Shown piece after piece: positions 18,238 to 26,714 of a stretch of 64,000 bases of DNA; position 1 is the first letter of the stretch; every line of letters starts with the position of its first letter. This DNA comes from Arthrobacter sp. MYb227 (GTDB taxonomy: Bacteria > Actinomycetota > Actinomycetes > Actinomycetales > Micrococcaceae). The notes under the pieces are model-generated. The model was not told where the DNA came from. It saw nothing but the letters and a program-made list of their open reading frames with translations, and searched no databases. A program made the translations under genes and the position numbers. The stretch spans positions 1 to 64,000 of the forward strand of contig NZ_PCPT01000002.1 in the NCBI RefSeq assembly GCF_002975435.1, read 5' to 3'.

Positions 18238-19251
18238 ATGACCATTGCACCGGTGAGGCCCTCGGGCGTCGATGAAAACATGCTGGCACGCTTTCTTGCT
18301 AGCACCACGGATGGCGCCCGGGGCCGCATCGTGCTGGCCGACGGCGAAGACCAGCGGGCAGTGGAAGCGGCAGTGGTGCTCAATTCCCTCGGGGTGGAGG
18401 TGATCTTGGTGGGGGAGCACGACGCGGTGGCCGCCATGGCGCAGCAACAGGGCATCTCACTCACCGCCGACACCACCATCATGGGTGTTGCCCAGCTGCA
18501 CGACGGTCCCGCCGGAATGCTGCTGGCCGGCACATGCGCCGAGCTGGGTGCGGAAAAAACCGCCGGTTGGTTGGATGATCCGTTGTTCCTTGCCGTGGCC
18601 GCGGTGCCCGCCGGGCTTGCCGATGCTGTGGTGGCCGGGGCGACCCGACCCACCGCAGATGTCCTACGCGCCGCCCTGCGGCTGGTGGGCACCGCACCGG
18701 GCACCACCACGGTCTCCTCCTCGTTTTTGATGCGGCTGGCCGATGGCCGCTACGTGGGATACGGCGATTGCGCCGTCATCCCGGTCCCGGACGCCGGCCA
18801 ACTGGCCGACATCGCGATATCCACCGCCGACACCTTTGCCACGCTCACCGGGCAGGAACCGGCCGTGGCCATGCTGTCCTTCTCCACCGCAGGCAGCGCC
18901 GAACACGAAACCGTTTCGGCGGTTCGCCAGGCAACAGGACTCGCCCGCACCCGGAACCCCGGGCTCAAGGTCGACGGCGAACTTCAGTTCGACGCCGCAC
19001 TTCTTGAATCCGTGGCGGCTTCCAAGGCCCCGGCCTCGACGGTCGCCGGGCATGCCAATGTTTTCATTTTTCCGAACCTGGCAGCGGGCAACATCGGGTA
19101 CAAGATCACCCAACGCCTCGCCGGTGCCCAAGCTTACGGCCCGATCCTCCAAGGATTGGCCGCACCCGTCAACGACCTGTCCCGCGGCGCCTGCGTTGCG
19201 GACATCGTCAACGTTTCACTGATCAGCATGATGCAATCTCAAAAATCTTGA
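18238..19251 (+). CDS. pta: Phosphate acetyltransferase
   Basis: Converts acetyl phosphate plus CoA to acetyl-CoA. It is the short 337-residue form without the DRTGG/AAA N-terminal extension. Typical stretches are GRIVLADGEDQRAVEAA, VAGATRPTADVLRAAL, DGELQFDAALLESVA and ANVFIFPNLAAGNIGYK. It is 21 bases downstream of tpa. In this context it is the partner of Xsc, which releases acetyl phosphate and sulfite from sulfoacetaldehyde. The ribosome site is AGGAG about 12 bases before the ATG. Confidence 0.94.
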   Translation: MTIAPVRPSGVDENMLARFLASTTDGARGRIVLADGEDQRAVEAAVVLNSLGVEVILVGEHDAVAAMAQQQGISLTADTTIMGVAQLHDGPAGMLLAGTCAELGAEKTAGWLDDPLFLAVAAVPAGLADAVVAGATRPTADVLRAALRLVGTAPGTTTVSSSFLMRLADGRYVGYGDCAVIPVPDAGQLADIAISTADTFATLTGQEPAVAMLSFSTAGSAEHETVSAVRQATGLARTRNPGLKVDGELQFDAALLESVAASKAPASTVAGHANVFIFPNLAAGNIGYKITQRLAGAQAYGPILQGLAAPVNDLSRGACVADIVNVSLISMMQSQKS

Positions 19252-19329
19252 CCCAGAGCGGGATTCCCGCCCACGGACATGACTTCACATGGACGACGCA
19301 GACGCCGTCCACCGAGCAACGAGGTTTCA

Positions 19330-20892
19330 ATGAAAGCGACAACAGAACAGTCGGCTTCACCCGCAACGGTGCCAGCCGGCATCGGCGGCGGCGTCGGCGA
19401 GCAGCCCGAACGCATGGCCAAAACCCTCAAGACCCACTGGGTTTGGGCCATTGCCCTCGGCTCGGCGGTGGGCTGGGGAGCCTTTATCCTGCCCACCGAC
19501 TGGCTGGCCATGGGTGGCCCGCTCGGTGCAATCTCGGGCTTCCTGATTGGTGGAGCGTTGATGGTGCTGATCGCCGTCAGCTACGGGTTCTTGATCAAGA
19601 CCTTCCCGGTCTCCGGCGGTGAACTTGCCTTTGCGCTGGTCGGCTTCGGACGGACCCACGCCTTCTTCTGCGGCTGGTTCCTCACCCTTGGCTACACCTG
19701 CATCGTGGCGCTGAATGCCTCGGCACTGGCCCTGCTCTTCCGCAAGCTCATGCCCGACGTGGTGCAGCAAGGCTACCTATATACGGTGGCCGGCTGGGAC
19801 GTGTACATCGTCGAGGTACTTATCTCCATGGTTGCGCTTGCCGTCTTCGCCTACCTGAACATCCGCGGCACCGCGCTCTCCGGACGCATCCAGTTCATCG
19901 CCTGCGTGATCATGCTGATCGCCGTGGCCTGCATCCTGGTGGCAGTCATCGCCAGCCCGCAGGTCGTCTTCGCCAACGCACTGCCGGCCTTCCCCGAGGG
20001 AGTGAACCCGATCGCCGCCATCGCCGCCATCGTTGCCATCGCCCCGTGGGCCTTCATCGGCTTTGACAATGTGCCGCAGGCGGCCGAGGAATTCGACTTC
20101 CCGCCGTCCAAGGCCATGAAACTGATCGTGCTGGCGCTGCTTGCCGCGGCCCTGCTCTACGCGGCAATGATTGCCGCTGTCGCCATGGCCGCACCGTGGC
20201 AGGCGCTGGTCGCCGGGGATTCGGCCTGGGGCACCGCCGATGCGTTGACCGGCGTGATGGGTGGATCGGGCATGCTGCTGCTGACCATCGGCATCACCAT
20301 GGGCGTGAGCACCGGCCTGAACGGTTTCTATGTCTCGGCCAGCCGCATCCTGCTGGGTATGGGCCGGGCGCAGATGGTTCCCAAGATGTTTGCTCGACTG
20401 CACCCGAAGTACAAGACCCCATACGTTGGCGTCATCTTTGTCGGCGCGGTCTGCCTGATCAGCCCGTGGTTCGGCCGTGCGGCACTGACTTGGGTGGTGG
20501 ACATGAGCGCGGTCGGCGTGACGGTTGCCTACCTGTACACCTGCCTGTGTGCGTTCAAGATCTTCCGCACCACCAACTCCCCGGAGATTGCCGGCGACCT
20601 CGAGGGCACCCGTTCGACGTCCAAGAAGATCCTGAGCGCTCTGGGCGCGGTGACGGCACTGGTCTTCATGGCACTACTGCTGATTCCGGGTTCCCCGGGT
20701 GTGCTGGGCAAGGAATCGATGACGGCACTGGCCGTGTGGACCCTGCTGGGAGTCGTCTTCTTCCTGATGCGTCGCAAGCACAATAAGACGCTCTCCGACG
20801 AACAAGTAGACTTCCTGGTCTTGGGCGGTTCCCGCCCGGTGGAAACCAACTTCAAGGCGGCCCGCACCGCGGCGTCGCAGGCGACCAAGTGA
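19330..20892 (+). CDS. APC-superfamily permease, probable taurine or amino acid importer
   Basis: Integral membrane protein of 520 residues with about twelve helices. The first helix region, WVWAIALGSAVGWGAFILP, has the GxG-type substrate-binding loop of amino acid/polyamine/organocation transporters, and APWAFIGFDNVPQAAEEF is typical of helix 6. I start at the ATG at 19330, preceded by GAGG; the ATG at 19279 would add an Arg-rich stretch not expected for the family. It is the last gene of the alr-tpa-pta run and ends in a hairpin. Taurine as substrate is inferred from position, and many taurine degraders use ABC or TRAP importers instead. Confidence 0.85.
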   Translation: MKATTEQSASPATVPAGIGGGVGEQPERMAKTLKTHWVWAIALGSAVGWGAFILPTDWLAMGGPLGAISGFLIGGALMVLIAVSYGFLIKTFPVSGGELAFALVGFGRTHAFFCGWFLTLGYTCIVALNASALALLFRKLMPDVVQQGYLYTVAGWDVYIVEVLISMVALAVFAYLNIRGTALSGRIQFIACVIMLIAVACILVAVIASPQVVFANALPAFPEGVNPIAAIAAIVAIAPWAFIGFDNVPQAAEEFDFPPSKAMKLIVLALLAAALLYAAMIAAVAMAAPWQALVAGDSAWGTADALTGVMGGSGMLLLTIGITMGVSTGLNGFYVSASRILLGMGRAQMVPKMFARLHPKYKTPYVGVIFVGAVCLISPWFGRAALTWVVDMSAVGVTVAYLYTCLCAFKIFRTTNSPEIAGDLEGTRSTSKKILSALGAVTALVFMALLLIPGSPGVLGKESMTALAVWTLLGVVFFLMRRKHNKTLSDEQVDFLVLGGSRPVETNFKAARTAASQATK

Positions 20893-20898
20893 TAATCG

Positions 20899-20940
20899 AG
20901 GCTAGATAAAACATCTAGCACGTGTGGTGCATCTAGCCTT
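20899..20940 (+). terminator. Terminator-like hairpin after the taurine operon permease
   Basis: Arms AGGCTAGAT (20899-20907) and ATCTAGCCT (20931-20939); an internal second copy ATCTAGC (20913-20919) allows alternative pairing. Confidence 0.55.
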
Positions 20941-21350
20941 CAAATGCGGGCCGGATGCACCATGCTTTTTGTCACGCAGTCAAGCCAGGGCACCTCTGCT
21001 GAGGGTTGTATCGAGCCAGAATGGGCGTGGAACGCTCAAGATGTGAATTGTTCGGCCCGGCCCCCTCAACAGTAATTGCATTGTTGTTGAGGGGGCTAGT
21101 GTCATGCAAGAAGTTGTCCCCTGCAAGGTCAGTTAATCTGTTGGGTGCCATCCCCGCCCTAAAATCCGGCAACCAGCACCCGGCCGGGTCAATATCGGCC
21201 GACGAATTGATGATTCAGCGTCAGGAACGGGTAGCGGAATCTAGCAAACGTTCAGATGATGCCACATACTGGGGCTACGGCCTCACGTTGTTCGTAGCCG
21301 AGCGCGGGGTGTGTCTCGTCCGATCGTGATTGATGGAGAATATGCATGTC
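20941..21350. other. Intergenic region without supported gene
   Basis: It contains a perfect 12-base-pair hairpin, GCCCCCTCAACA (21060-21071) with TGTTGAGGGGGC (21085-21096), without a T-run. A 107-codon open frame at 21006-21329 has no ribosome site, no recognisable domain and poor coding character, so I do not call it. Confidence 0.4.
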
Positions 21351-22271
21351 ATGAAGGCATTCGTTATCCCTCGGCCCGGTGCGCCCACAGTTGAACTGGC
21401 CGAAGTGCCGGTTCCAAAGATCGACGATGCGGAATTGCTTGTGCGGATACGCGCAGTCGGCGTGGGGATCCACGATTCTTATTTCCTGCCTACCAATGCG
21501 ACTTACCCCTATCCAATCGGCATTGAAGGCGCTGGCGTGATCGAACAGACTGGCCGCGGCGTCTTAGGCTATCGGCCGGGCGACCGGGTGACATTTGTCA
21601 GTTCAATGCAATCGAAGGGGGGCACCTGGGCTCAGTTCGTCGCTGTCAATGCCGACTCACTGATCATTCCGATTCCCGATGGTATTGACTTTCCTGAGGC
21701 CGCTGCCGTACCCGTTGCGGGAAACACGATTTTGCGGGCCTTTCGTGCGCTTGAGTTGATGCCGTCAGGCGGAACGCTGTTTATCGCCGGGGCCTCGGGG
21801 GCCATTGGCACGCTCGCCATTCAGATTGCGCGCAGGCGAGGTTGGCGGGTCGTGGCCTCGGCTTCGGCGCCCAACCATGCCTATCTGCTGTCGCTGGGTG
21901 CCGAAAAAGCTGTCGATTATCATGACCCGAATTGGGTCGAGCAGGTCCTTCAATGGATGCCAGACGGCTTCGATGCGGTTGTTGCGGTACAGCCCGGGAC
22001 ATCAAGCCAGAGCATGCAGCTGCTGAAGGACGCCGGCGCGCTGGTCACGATCTCAGGCGATGCCCTGATCTCCGAGCGAGGCGTGCGCATGAGCGGCGTT
22101 CCTTATCCGATGGACGTCCGTGATGAACTGGCGCAACTCCTGACCGATATCGCCGAAGGGGAGCTGCACGTGGAGCTCGAACGGGTATATCCGTTTGAGC
22201 AGGGCTTAGCCGCCTTGGCGAAGGTGCAGACGCGGCGCGCACGCGGTAAGCATGTCCTGCGACTTGAATGA
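21351..22271 (+). CDS. Zinc-independent MDR oxidoreductase (quinone oxidoreductase-like)
   Basis: NADPH-dependent oxidoreductase of the medium-chain dehydrogenase/reductase superfamily, about 306 residues. The N-terminal GroES-like domain (MKAFVIPRPG, then YPIGIEGAGVIEQTG and YRPGDRVTFV) is followed by a Rossmann domain with FIAGASGAIGTLAIQIA. The structural and catalytic zinc cysteines of alcohol dehydrogenases are absent. The start is uncertain between ATGs at 21333, 21342 and 21351; GGAG at 21335 is at a poor distance to each. It is flanked by hairpins and has no obvious operon partner. The substrate is unknown. Confidence 0.8.
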   Translation: MKAFVIPRPGAPTVELAEVPVPKIDDAELLVRIRAVGVGIHDSYFLPTNATYPYPIGIEGAGVIEQTGRGVLGYRPGDRVTFVSSMQSKGGTWAQFVAVNADSLIIPIPDGIDFPEAAAVPVAGNTILRAFRALELMPSGGTLFIAGASGAIGTLAIQIARRRGWRVVASASAPNHAYLLSLGAEKAVDYHDPNWVEQVLQWMPDGFDAVVAVQPGTSSQSMQLLKDAGALVTISGDALISERGVRMSGVPYPMDVRDELAQLLTDIAEGELHVELERVYPFEQGLAALAKVQTRRARGKHVLRLE

Positions 22272-22454
22272 GGCATCGCAGTGGAGCCGGTGTTTTCATC
22301 ATCGACGCGGTAGTACCCCCCTGAGACCAGCAGGTGCAGAGGTTCGCTGGTTCGCTCGCCGACACGGTGCCCCGCGAATGCAGTGCGGATGCATTAACTG
22401 CTGACAGGTTCATGTTCTGCTTCCGGTATCTGATGTGGTGCTATGGTGTGCCTA

Positions 22455-22541
22455 GGACTCGACACGGGGTGCCGCTTGGCGGCTGAGAGATAGACCCGTT
22501 GAACCTGATCTCGATAATCCGAGCGAAGGGATGCCGGTCCG
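22455..22541 (+). ncRNA. TPP riboswitch (THI element)
   Basis: The conserved core is plain on the + strand: CGGGGTGCC, GGCTGAGAGATAGACCCG, TTGAACCTGATCT, GATAATCCGAGCGAAGGGA. These match the pyrimidine and pyrophosphate sensor helices of TPP riboswitches. It lies about 80 bases upstream of an SDR/flavin monooxygenase pair. Directly before the SDR a hairpin can mask the ribosome site, so control is most likely at translation initiation. Confidence 0.95.
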
Positions 22542-22591
22542 GCGTCAAGGTGTATCCACGTGTGGGTGCGTGTTTGATGGCGTTTTGGCAT

Positions 22592-22611
22592 CCTTTCGCT
22601 TAACCGAAAGG
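22592..22611 (+). promoter_or_regulatory. Shine-Dalgarno-sequestering hairpin (riboswitch expression platform)
   Basis: CCTTTCG (22592-22598) pairs perfectly with CGAAAGG (22605-22611), and the latter contains the AAAGG ribosome site of the gene starting at 22620. The hairpin would hide the site when TPP is bound. Confidence 0.65.
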
Positions 22612-22619
22612 TGCAGTAA

Positions 22620-23384
22620 ATGCGTATCAAAGACCAGATTGTATTGATTACCGGTGCCGGACGAGGGCTGGGCTCGGAGATTGCCCGCTCGTTTGCCGGT
22701 GAGAGTGCCCGCGTGGTGCTGAACTATCGTGCGAGTGAAGAAGCCGCTCGCCAGCTTGCCGAGGAACTCGGCTCGGACCGTGTCTTGGCACTCCAAGCAG
22801 ATGTCACCAACGCCGGCGAGGTGGCCGCCTTGGTGAAGGCCGCTACCGAACATTTCGGGTCTCCCATCACCACGTTGATTAATAATGCGCTGCCTGACTT
22901 CTCCTTCAATGGCGATTTGCGCTCCCGGGCGGAAGAGATTCACTTTGCGGAGTTCAATGCACAGTTCACCGGCGTGATTGGCGGAGCACTGAACACCATT
23001 CAGGCAGTGGTACCAGGAATGAAAGACGCCGGATTCGGGTCGATCGTGAATGTCGGTACCAACCTCTTCCAGCATCCGGTGGTCCCGTACCACGACTACA
23101 CGGCGGCCAAGGCGGCATTGTTGGCGCTGACACGTACCTTTGCCAGCGATCTTGGTCCGGCGAACATCCGCGTGAATATGGTTTCCGGTGGATTGTTGCG
23201 CACCACGGATGCCTCGGCGGCAACCCCCGAAGCGGTCTTTGACCTGATCGCCAGCGGAACGCCACTACGCAAGGTCACCACTCCGGAAGAATTCGCCGAC
23301 GCGGCGTTGTTCTTTGCCTCCACCTGGTCGCGGGCGGTGACGGGGCAAAACCTCGTCGTTGACGGCGGCCTGGTGATGAACTAG
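22620..23384 (+). CDS. SDR-family oxidoreductase under TPP riboswitch control
   Basis: A 254-residue classical short-chain dehydrogenase, similar to 3-oxoacyl-ACP reductases. It has the cofactor motif TGAGRGLGSEIA (residues 11-22), the active-site YTAAKAALLALTR (Tyr-x3-Lys, from about residue 160), and a C-terminal TGQNLVVDGGLVM. At the NNA position the sequence reads LINNALPDF. The ATG at 22620 follows AAAGGTGCAG. It is 17 bases upstream of the flavin monooxygenase, forming a two-gene unit governed by the riboswitch. A role in salvage or breakdown of a thiamine-related compound is suggested by the riboswitch. The substrate is unknown. Confidence 0.88.
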   Translation: MRIKDQIVLITGAGRGLGSEIARSFAGESARVVLNYRASEEAARQLAEELGSDRVLALQADVTNAGEVAALVKAATEHFGSPITTLINNALPDFSFNGDLRSRAEEIHFAEFNAQFTGVIGGALNTIQAVVPGMKDAGFGSIVNVGTNLFQHPVVPYHDYTAAKAALLALTRTFASDLGPANIRVNMVSGGLLRTTDASAATPEAVFDLIASGTPLRKVTTPEEFADAALFFASTWSRAVTGQNLVVDGGLVMN

Positions 23385-23401
23385 CGGCGAGGAGAGCCCA
23401 C

Positions 23402-24733
23402 ATGAGCATGCAGCGAACAATGCATATTAACGCCTTCCTTTTCGGGGCGGGACACCACACCATGGGATGGCGGCATCCCGATTCAAGCGCCCAACGCGTC
23501 GGCGAGATCTCCTATTACGAGGAACTGGCGGTGCTGGCCGAGAGCGGGTGCCTGGATGCGATCTTTTTTGCCGACGGGCACAGCATCAACAGGGACTATT
23601 CGGCCGGCATCCCCTGGCTGCTCGAACCGATCACCATGCTTAGCGCCATTGCCCGCAGCACCACGCATATTGGGCTGGTCACCACCGTCTCCTCAAGCTT
23701 CTATACGCCCTTTCACGCAGCCAGACTGGTGGCCTCATTGGACCAGATCAGTGGCGGACGCGCCGGAATCAACGTGGTGACCTCCATGTTCGACGCCGAG
23801 GCTAGAAATCACGGATTCTCGGCGTTGCCCGCGCATGCTCAACGCTATGAACGGGCCGAAGAATTTGTGGAGGTCATCAAGCAACTCTGGGATTCGTGGT
23901 CCGATGAGGCCCTGCCCATGGACAAGGAACGAGGCTGTTTCCTTGACCCCGAGCAAATTCGACCCATCAACCATGCCGGCAAGTACTTCTCGGTCGACGG
24001 GCCGTTGACGGTACCCCGCTCTGTGCAGGGCCAACCGGTGCTCTTTCAAGCGGGTTCCTCGGAAACGGGCAGGGCCTTTGCCGCCAAATATGCCGAAGCC
24101 ATCTATTCGGTCGCATGGGATCGCGAATCTGCCCTCGAATTTGCGGCGGACATGCGCAGGCGGGCGCGCGCCTCGGGCAGGGCGGAGTCACCGATGCCGA
24201 TCCTGCCCGGTCTGGTGACCTATGTGGCGCCCACGCGGGCCGCGGCCTTCGAGAAGAAGCGTGCCCTCGATGCGTACCTGGATATCGATGCGGCAATTGC
24301 CCAGCTGAACATCTTTACGGGACAGGACTACCGTGGCCACGGGCTGGATGAACCGGTCCAGGAGCTGCCCCCGGCCACTACCTTTGCCGGACCGCAGGGG
24401 CGGTACCAGACGGTGCAACGTATCATCGGGACGATGCAACCGACGCTGCGTGAACTTCTCGGATTCCTGGCAGCCGGGGGAGGACACGCAACGATGATTG
24501 GCACTCCCACCGAAGTTGCCGATGAAATTCAACAATGGTTTGAATCCGGTGCCTGTGACGGGTTCAACCTGATGTGCCCGAGCTATCCGCACTCGCTACA
24601 AGACTTTGTGGAGCTTGTGGTTCCGATCCTGCAAGAACGTGGACTCTTCCGTAGCGAATACCCGGGCACCACCTTGCGCGAAAGCTTGGGATTGATTCGT
24701 CCAACGATCAAGGAATCGGTGGCGGCACAGTAA
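23402..24733 (+). CDS. FMN-dependent monooxygenase, NtaA/SnaA/DszA (bacterial luciferase-like) family
   Basis: A 443-residue flavin monooxygenase of the class that uses FMNH2 from a separate reductase. Family signs are MHINAFLFGAGHHTMGWRHP at the N terminus, YYEELAVLAESGCLDAIFFADG, LDQISGGRAGINVVTSMFDA and GSSETGRAFAAKYAEAIYS. GAGGAGAG precedes the ATG at 23402 by about eight bases. No flavin reductase is adjacent. Relatives attack C-N or C-S bonds in heterocycles and chelators (NTA, EDTA, dibenzothiophene sulfone). Combined with the TPP riboswitch, a heterocyclic thiamine breakdown product is a reasonable but unproven substrate. Confidence 0.86.
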   Translation: MSMQRTMHINAFLFGAGHHTMGWRHPDSSAQRVGEISYYEELAVLAESGCLDAIFFADGHSINRDYSAGIPWLLEPITMLSAIARSTTHIGLVTTVSSSFYTPFHAARLVASLDQISGGRAGINVVTSMFDAEARNHGFSALPAHAQRYERAEEFVEVIKQLWDSWSDEALPMDKERGCFLDPEQIRPINHAGKYFSVDGPLTVPRSVQGQPVLFQAGSSETGRAFAAKYAEAIYSVAWDRESALEFAADMRRRARASGRAESPMPILPGLVTYVAPTRAAAFEKKRALDAYLDIDAAIAQLNIFTGQDYRGHGLDEPVQELPPATTFAGPQGRYQTVQRIIGTMQPTLRELLGFLAAGGGHATMIGTPTEVADEIQQWFESGACDGFNLMCPSYPHSLQDFVELVVPILQERGLFRSEYPGTTLRESLGLIRPTIKESVAAQ

Positions 24734-24742
24734 CGCGGACGT

Positions 24743-24778
24743 GGAAGGGGGGGCAAAGATTGCATTGGCTCCCCTTCC
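24743..24778 (+). terminator. Terminator-like hairpin after the riboswitch operon
   Basis: GGAAGGGG (24743-24750) pairs with CCCCTTCC (24771-24778), 10 bases after the monooxygenase stop. No T-run. Confidence 0.5.
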
Positions 24779-24981
24779 AGATACTGACGCATTCTGGGTT
24801 CTACTTCCGGTTACTCGTTTGGTCGCTGGGGGCCGCTAGAGTCGAATCAGACGATTGCGTTGCTTCGTCGTTCTGCTCCAACTGATGGCCTTCCTCATCG
24901 TGACGCTGGTGCCAGCAAGTGATTTCTGGCCCATTGGATCTCGAACCGCGGGACACCAAAAATTTCAGTGTCAATGCGCAC

Positions 24982-26709
24982 TTAGCGGCGGCCACGCAGC
25001 GATCGTTCAAGCAATCCCAATAGGTCGCGGACGGATTCCGAACCGCCCAAGCGGTCCTTGTTGAGGATCAGGTTGCGTCCGAAATACGGGCTCATGTCCA
25101 GCCCCAATCCCAAGCCGGCGATGCCGATTTCTCCCGCGGCCTCGATGCCTCGAACCACCTGTCCGAGGTCGTGCTGCAGGTAGTTTTCATCGTTTGCGGT
25201 GGCCGTTGCCCCGTCGGCTGGGCTGCCATCGGAAATGACTATGAGGATCTTGCGTTCTTCCTCGCGCTTGGCCAAACGGGACATGGCCCAGCGCACGGCC
25301 TCTCCGTCAACGCCCTCCCGGTACAGGGTCTGTTTCAGCATGGCGGACAGGCCAGCGCGGCCGGTGCGCCAGGAAGTTTCGGCGTCCTTGAAGATCAGAT
25401 GGTTTAACTCGTTGAGCCGTCCGGGATTTGCTGGTGTGCCGGAGCGTCTCCAGTCCTTCAGCGCGCGTCCGCCGTTCCATGCCCCGGTGGTGTAGCCCAG
25501 GACCTCGCAGGGAACCTCGATGCGTTCGAGCGCCCGCACCAACACGTCGAGGAAGGCGGCGAGCCCCTCGGAGTGCTGTTTCATGGAGCCCGAGCAATCA
25601 ACCAGAAACGTGAGTGTTGCCGCTGCCCGGGGCTCGAATCGTCGGGTCTTGAAGAGCCGGCGTTCGACGGGGGAAGCGATAAGTTGGGTCAGCCGAGAGC
25701 CATCTAGGATGCCCTCCTCGGCGCCGGAATCGAAGCCGGAGTCCTCGGGTACGCAGAGTAGTGCCTGCAGACGCTTGGCCAACAACTGCACATTGACGGC
25801 TTCGGTATGCACGCGTTCGGCAATACGTTGACGGTATCCGGGTAGCAAGTCCTTGCGCACCAACGAGGCAGCCGTACGTTCCTTGTCGTAGGCCCTGGTG
25901 AAAACCTTGTAGCCCTGGGTGGAATTGGTGAGCGAGGTGCTGGTTCCGGAGGTCGCGGTGCCAATCATCGAGGCCTCGTTCTCCACATCTAACAGAAGAT
26001 CGAAGGCCGCTTCCCTGAGCTTGTCCGTTTTCGGTTTTGCCGCGGGCTTGTACCGGGATTCGAGCGCCTGAACATTTTGGGCCGCAAGCTCGGCCACCTC
26101 CAGGGCTGCCACGGCAAAAGCGGCCTGGTCCTGCCGGTTCCGACGCAGTGCTGGAAGCAACTGCCCGAGCGACCCGGCGAGGTTGGCCCGGGCGGATTCG
26201 ATCATGTCTTCGGATTCTTCAACGACCGGTTCGCCGGTGATCCGCGAGCGGGTGACCTGGATGATGGTGTAGATCAGCATGCCCAGCGCGGTCTCGGTGA
26301 GTCCGGAAGCTAGGTATTCCTTGGACCAGGTTTCGTGGCGCAAGCGCAGGTTGGCGCACACCCCGGGCAGCTCGGCCAGGGATTCGCACCGGAATTGTTC
26401 GAGCACCTCGAATACCAGCCGGGCGCTGGGGGAATCCGGCATGGCGGCGCGGTGCGCCGCGGCGTCGGAGTGCAGTACGCGCAGCGCCATGCCGTCGCTG
26501 GCGCCCCTGAAGGATTCGAAGGAAGCCGATTCGGCGGGCGGGTAGAGGTGCGGTGCGTTCAGTGGCAGGATGCCGGTTCCGCGGTACACGTGCTTGCCCA
26601 ACAGGTCCAGGCCCGGGTCCCGGCTCAGCGCGCGCAGGCTTGCGGCGCACAGCTGGCGGATTTCCTGGACCCGGCGCTCGGAGGCGACTTGCGCACCGGT
26701 GGCGCCCAT
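24982..26709 (-). CDS. CobT-like von Willebrand factor A protein
   Basis: A 575-residue protein resembling CobT of aerobic cobaltochelatase. It has an N-terminal helical region (about 1-330), a linker that is not strongly acidic, and a C-terminal VWA domain (about 350-575). The VWA domain carries the metal-ion-dependent adhesion motif in LVDCSGSMKQHSEGLAAFL and VISDGSPADGA. It starts five bases after the CobS-like gene and is translated with it. In the known complex CobT and CobS form an AAA+ chaperone that drives CobN to insert cobalt, but no CobN or other cobalamin gene is nearby. It may act on a different target, possibly a metalloenzyme or Xsc-related protein (inference). Confidence 0.82.
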   Translation of the reverse strand: MGATGAQVASERRVQEIRQLCAASLRALSRDPGLDLLGKHVYRGTGILPLNAPHLYPPAESASFESFRGASDGMALRVLHSDAAAHRAAMPDSPSARLVFEVLEQFRCESLAELPGVCANLRLRHETWSKEYLASGLTETALGMLIYTIIQVTRSRITGEPVVEESEDMIESARANLAGSLGQLLPALRRNRQDQAAFAVAALEVAELAAQNVQALESRYKPAAKPKTDKLREAAFDLLLDVENEASMIGTATSGTSTSLTNSTQGYKVFTRAYDKERTAASLVRKDLLPGYRQRIAERVHTEAVNVQLLAKRLQALLCVPEDSGFDSGAEEGILDGSRLTQLIASPVERRLFKTRRFEPRAAATLTFLVDCSGSMKQHSEGLAAFLDVLVRALERIEVPCEVLGYTTGAWNGGRALKDWRRSGTPANPGRLNELNHLIFKDAETSWRTGRAGLSAMLKQTLYREGVDGEAVRWAMSRLAKREEERKILIVISDGSPADGATATANDENYLQHDLGQVVRGIEAAGEIGIAGLGLGLDMSPYFGRNLILNKDRLGGSESVRDLLGLLERSLRGRR

Positions 26710-26714
26710 GTCCG

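Noticed and set aside
21006-21329. 107-codon + strand open frame upstream of the MDR gene
   Set aside because: No ribosome site, crosses a strong hairpin and shows no domain or coding-like composition.
24801-25010. 69-codon minus strand open frame downstream of the CobT-like gene
   Set aside because: Overlaps the CobT-like 3' end out of frame and lacks a ribosome site.
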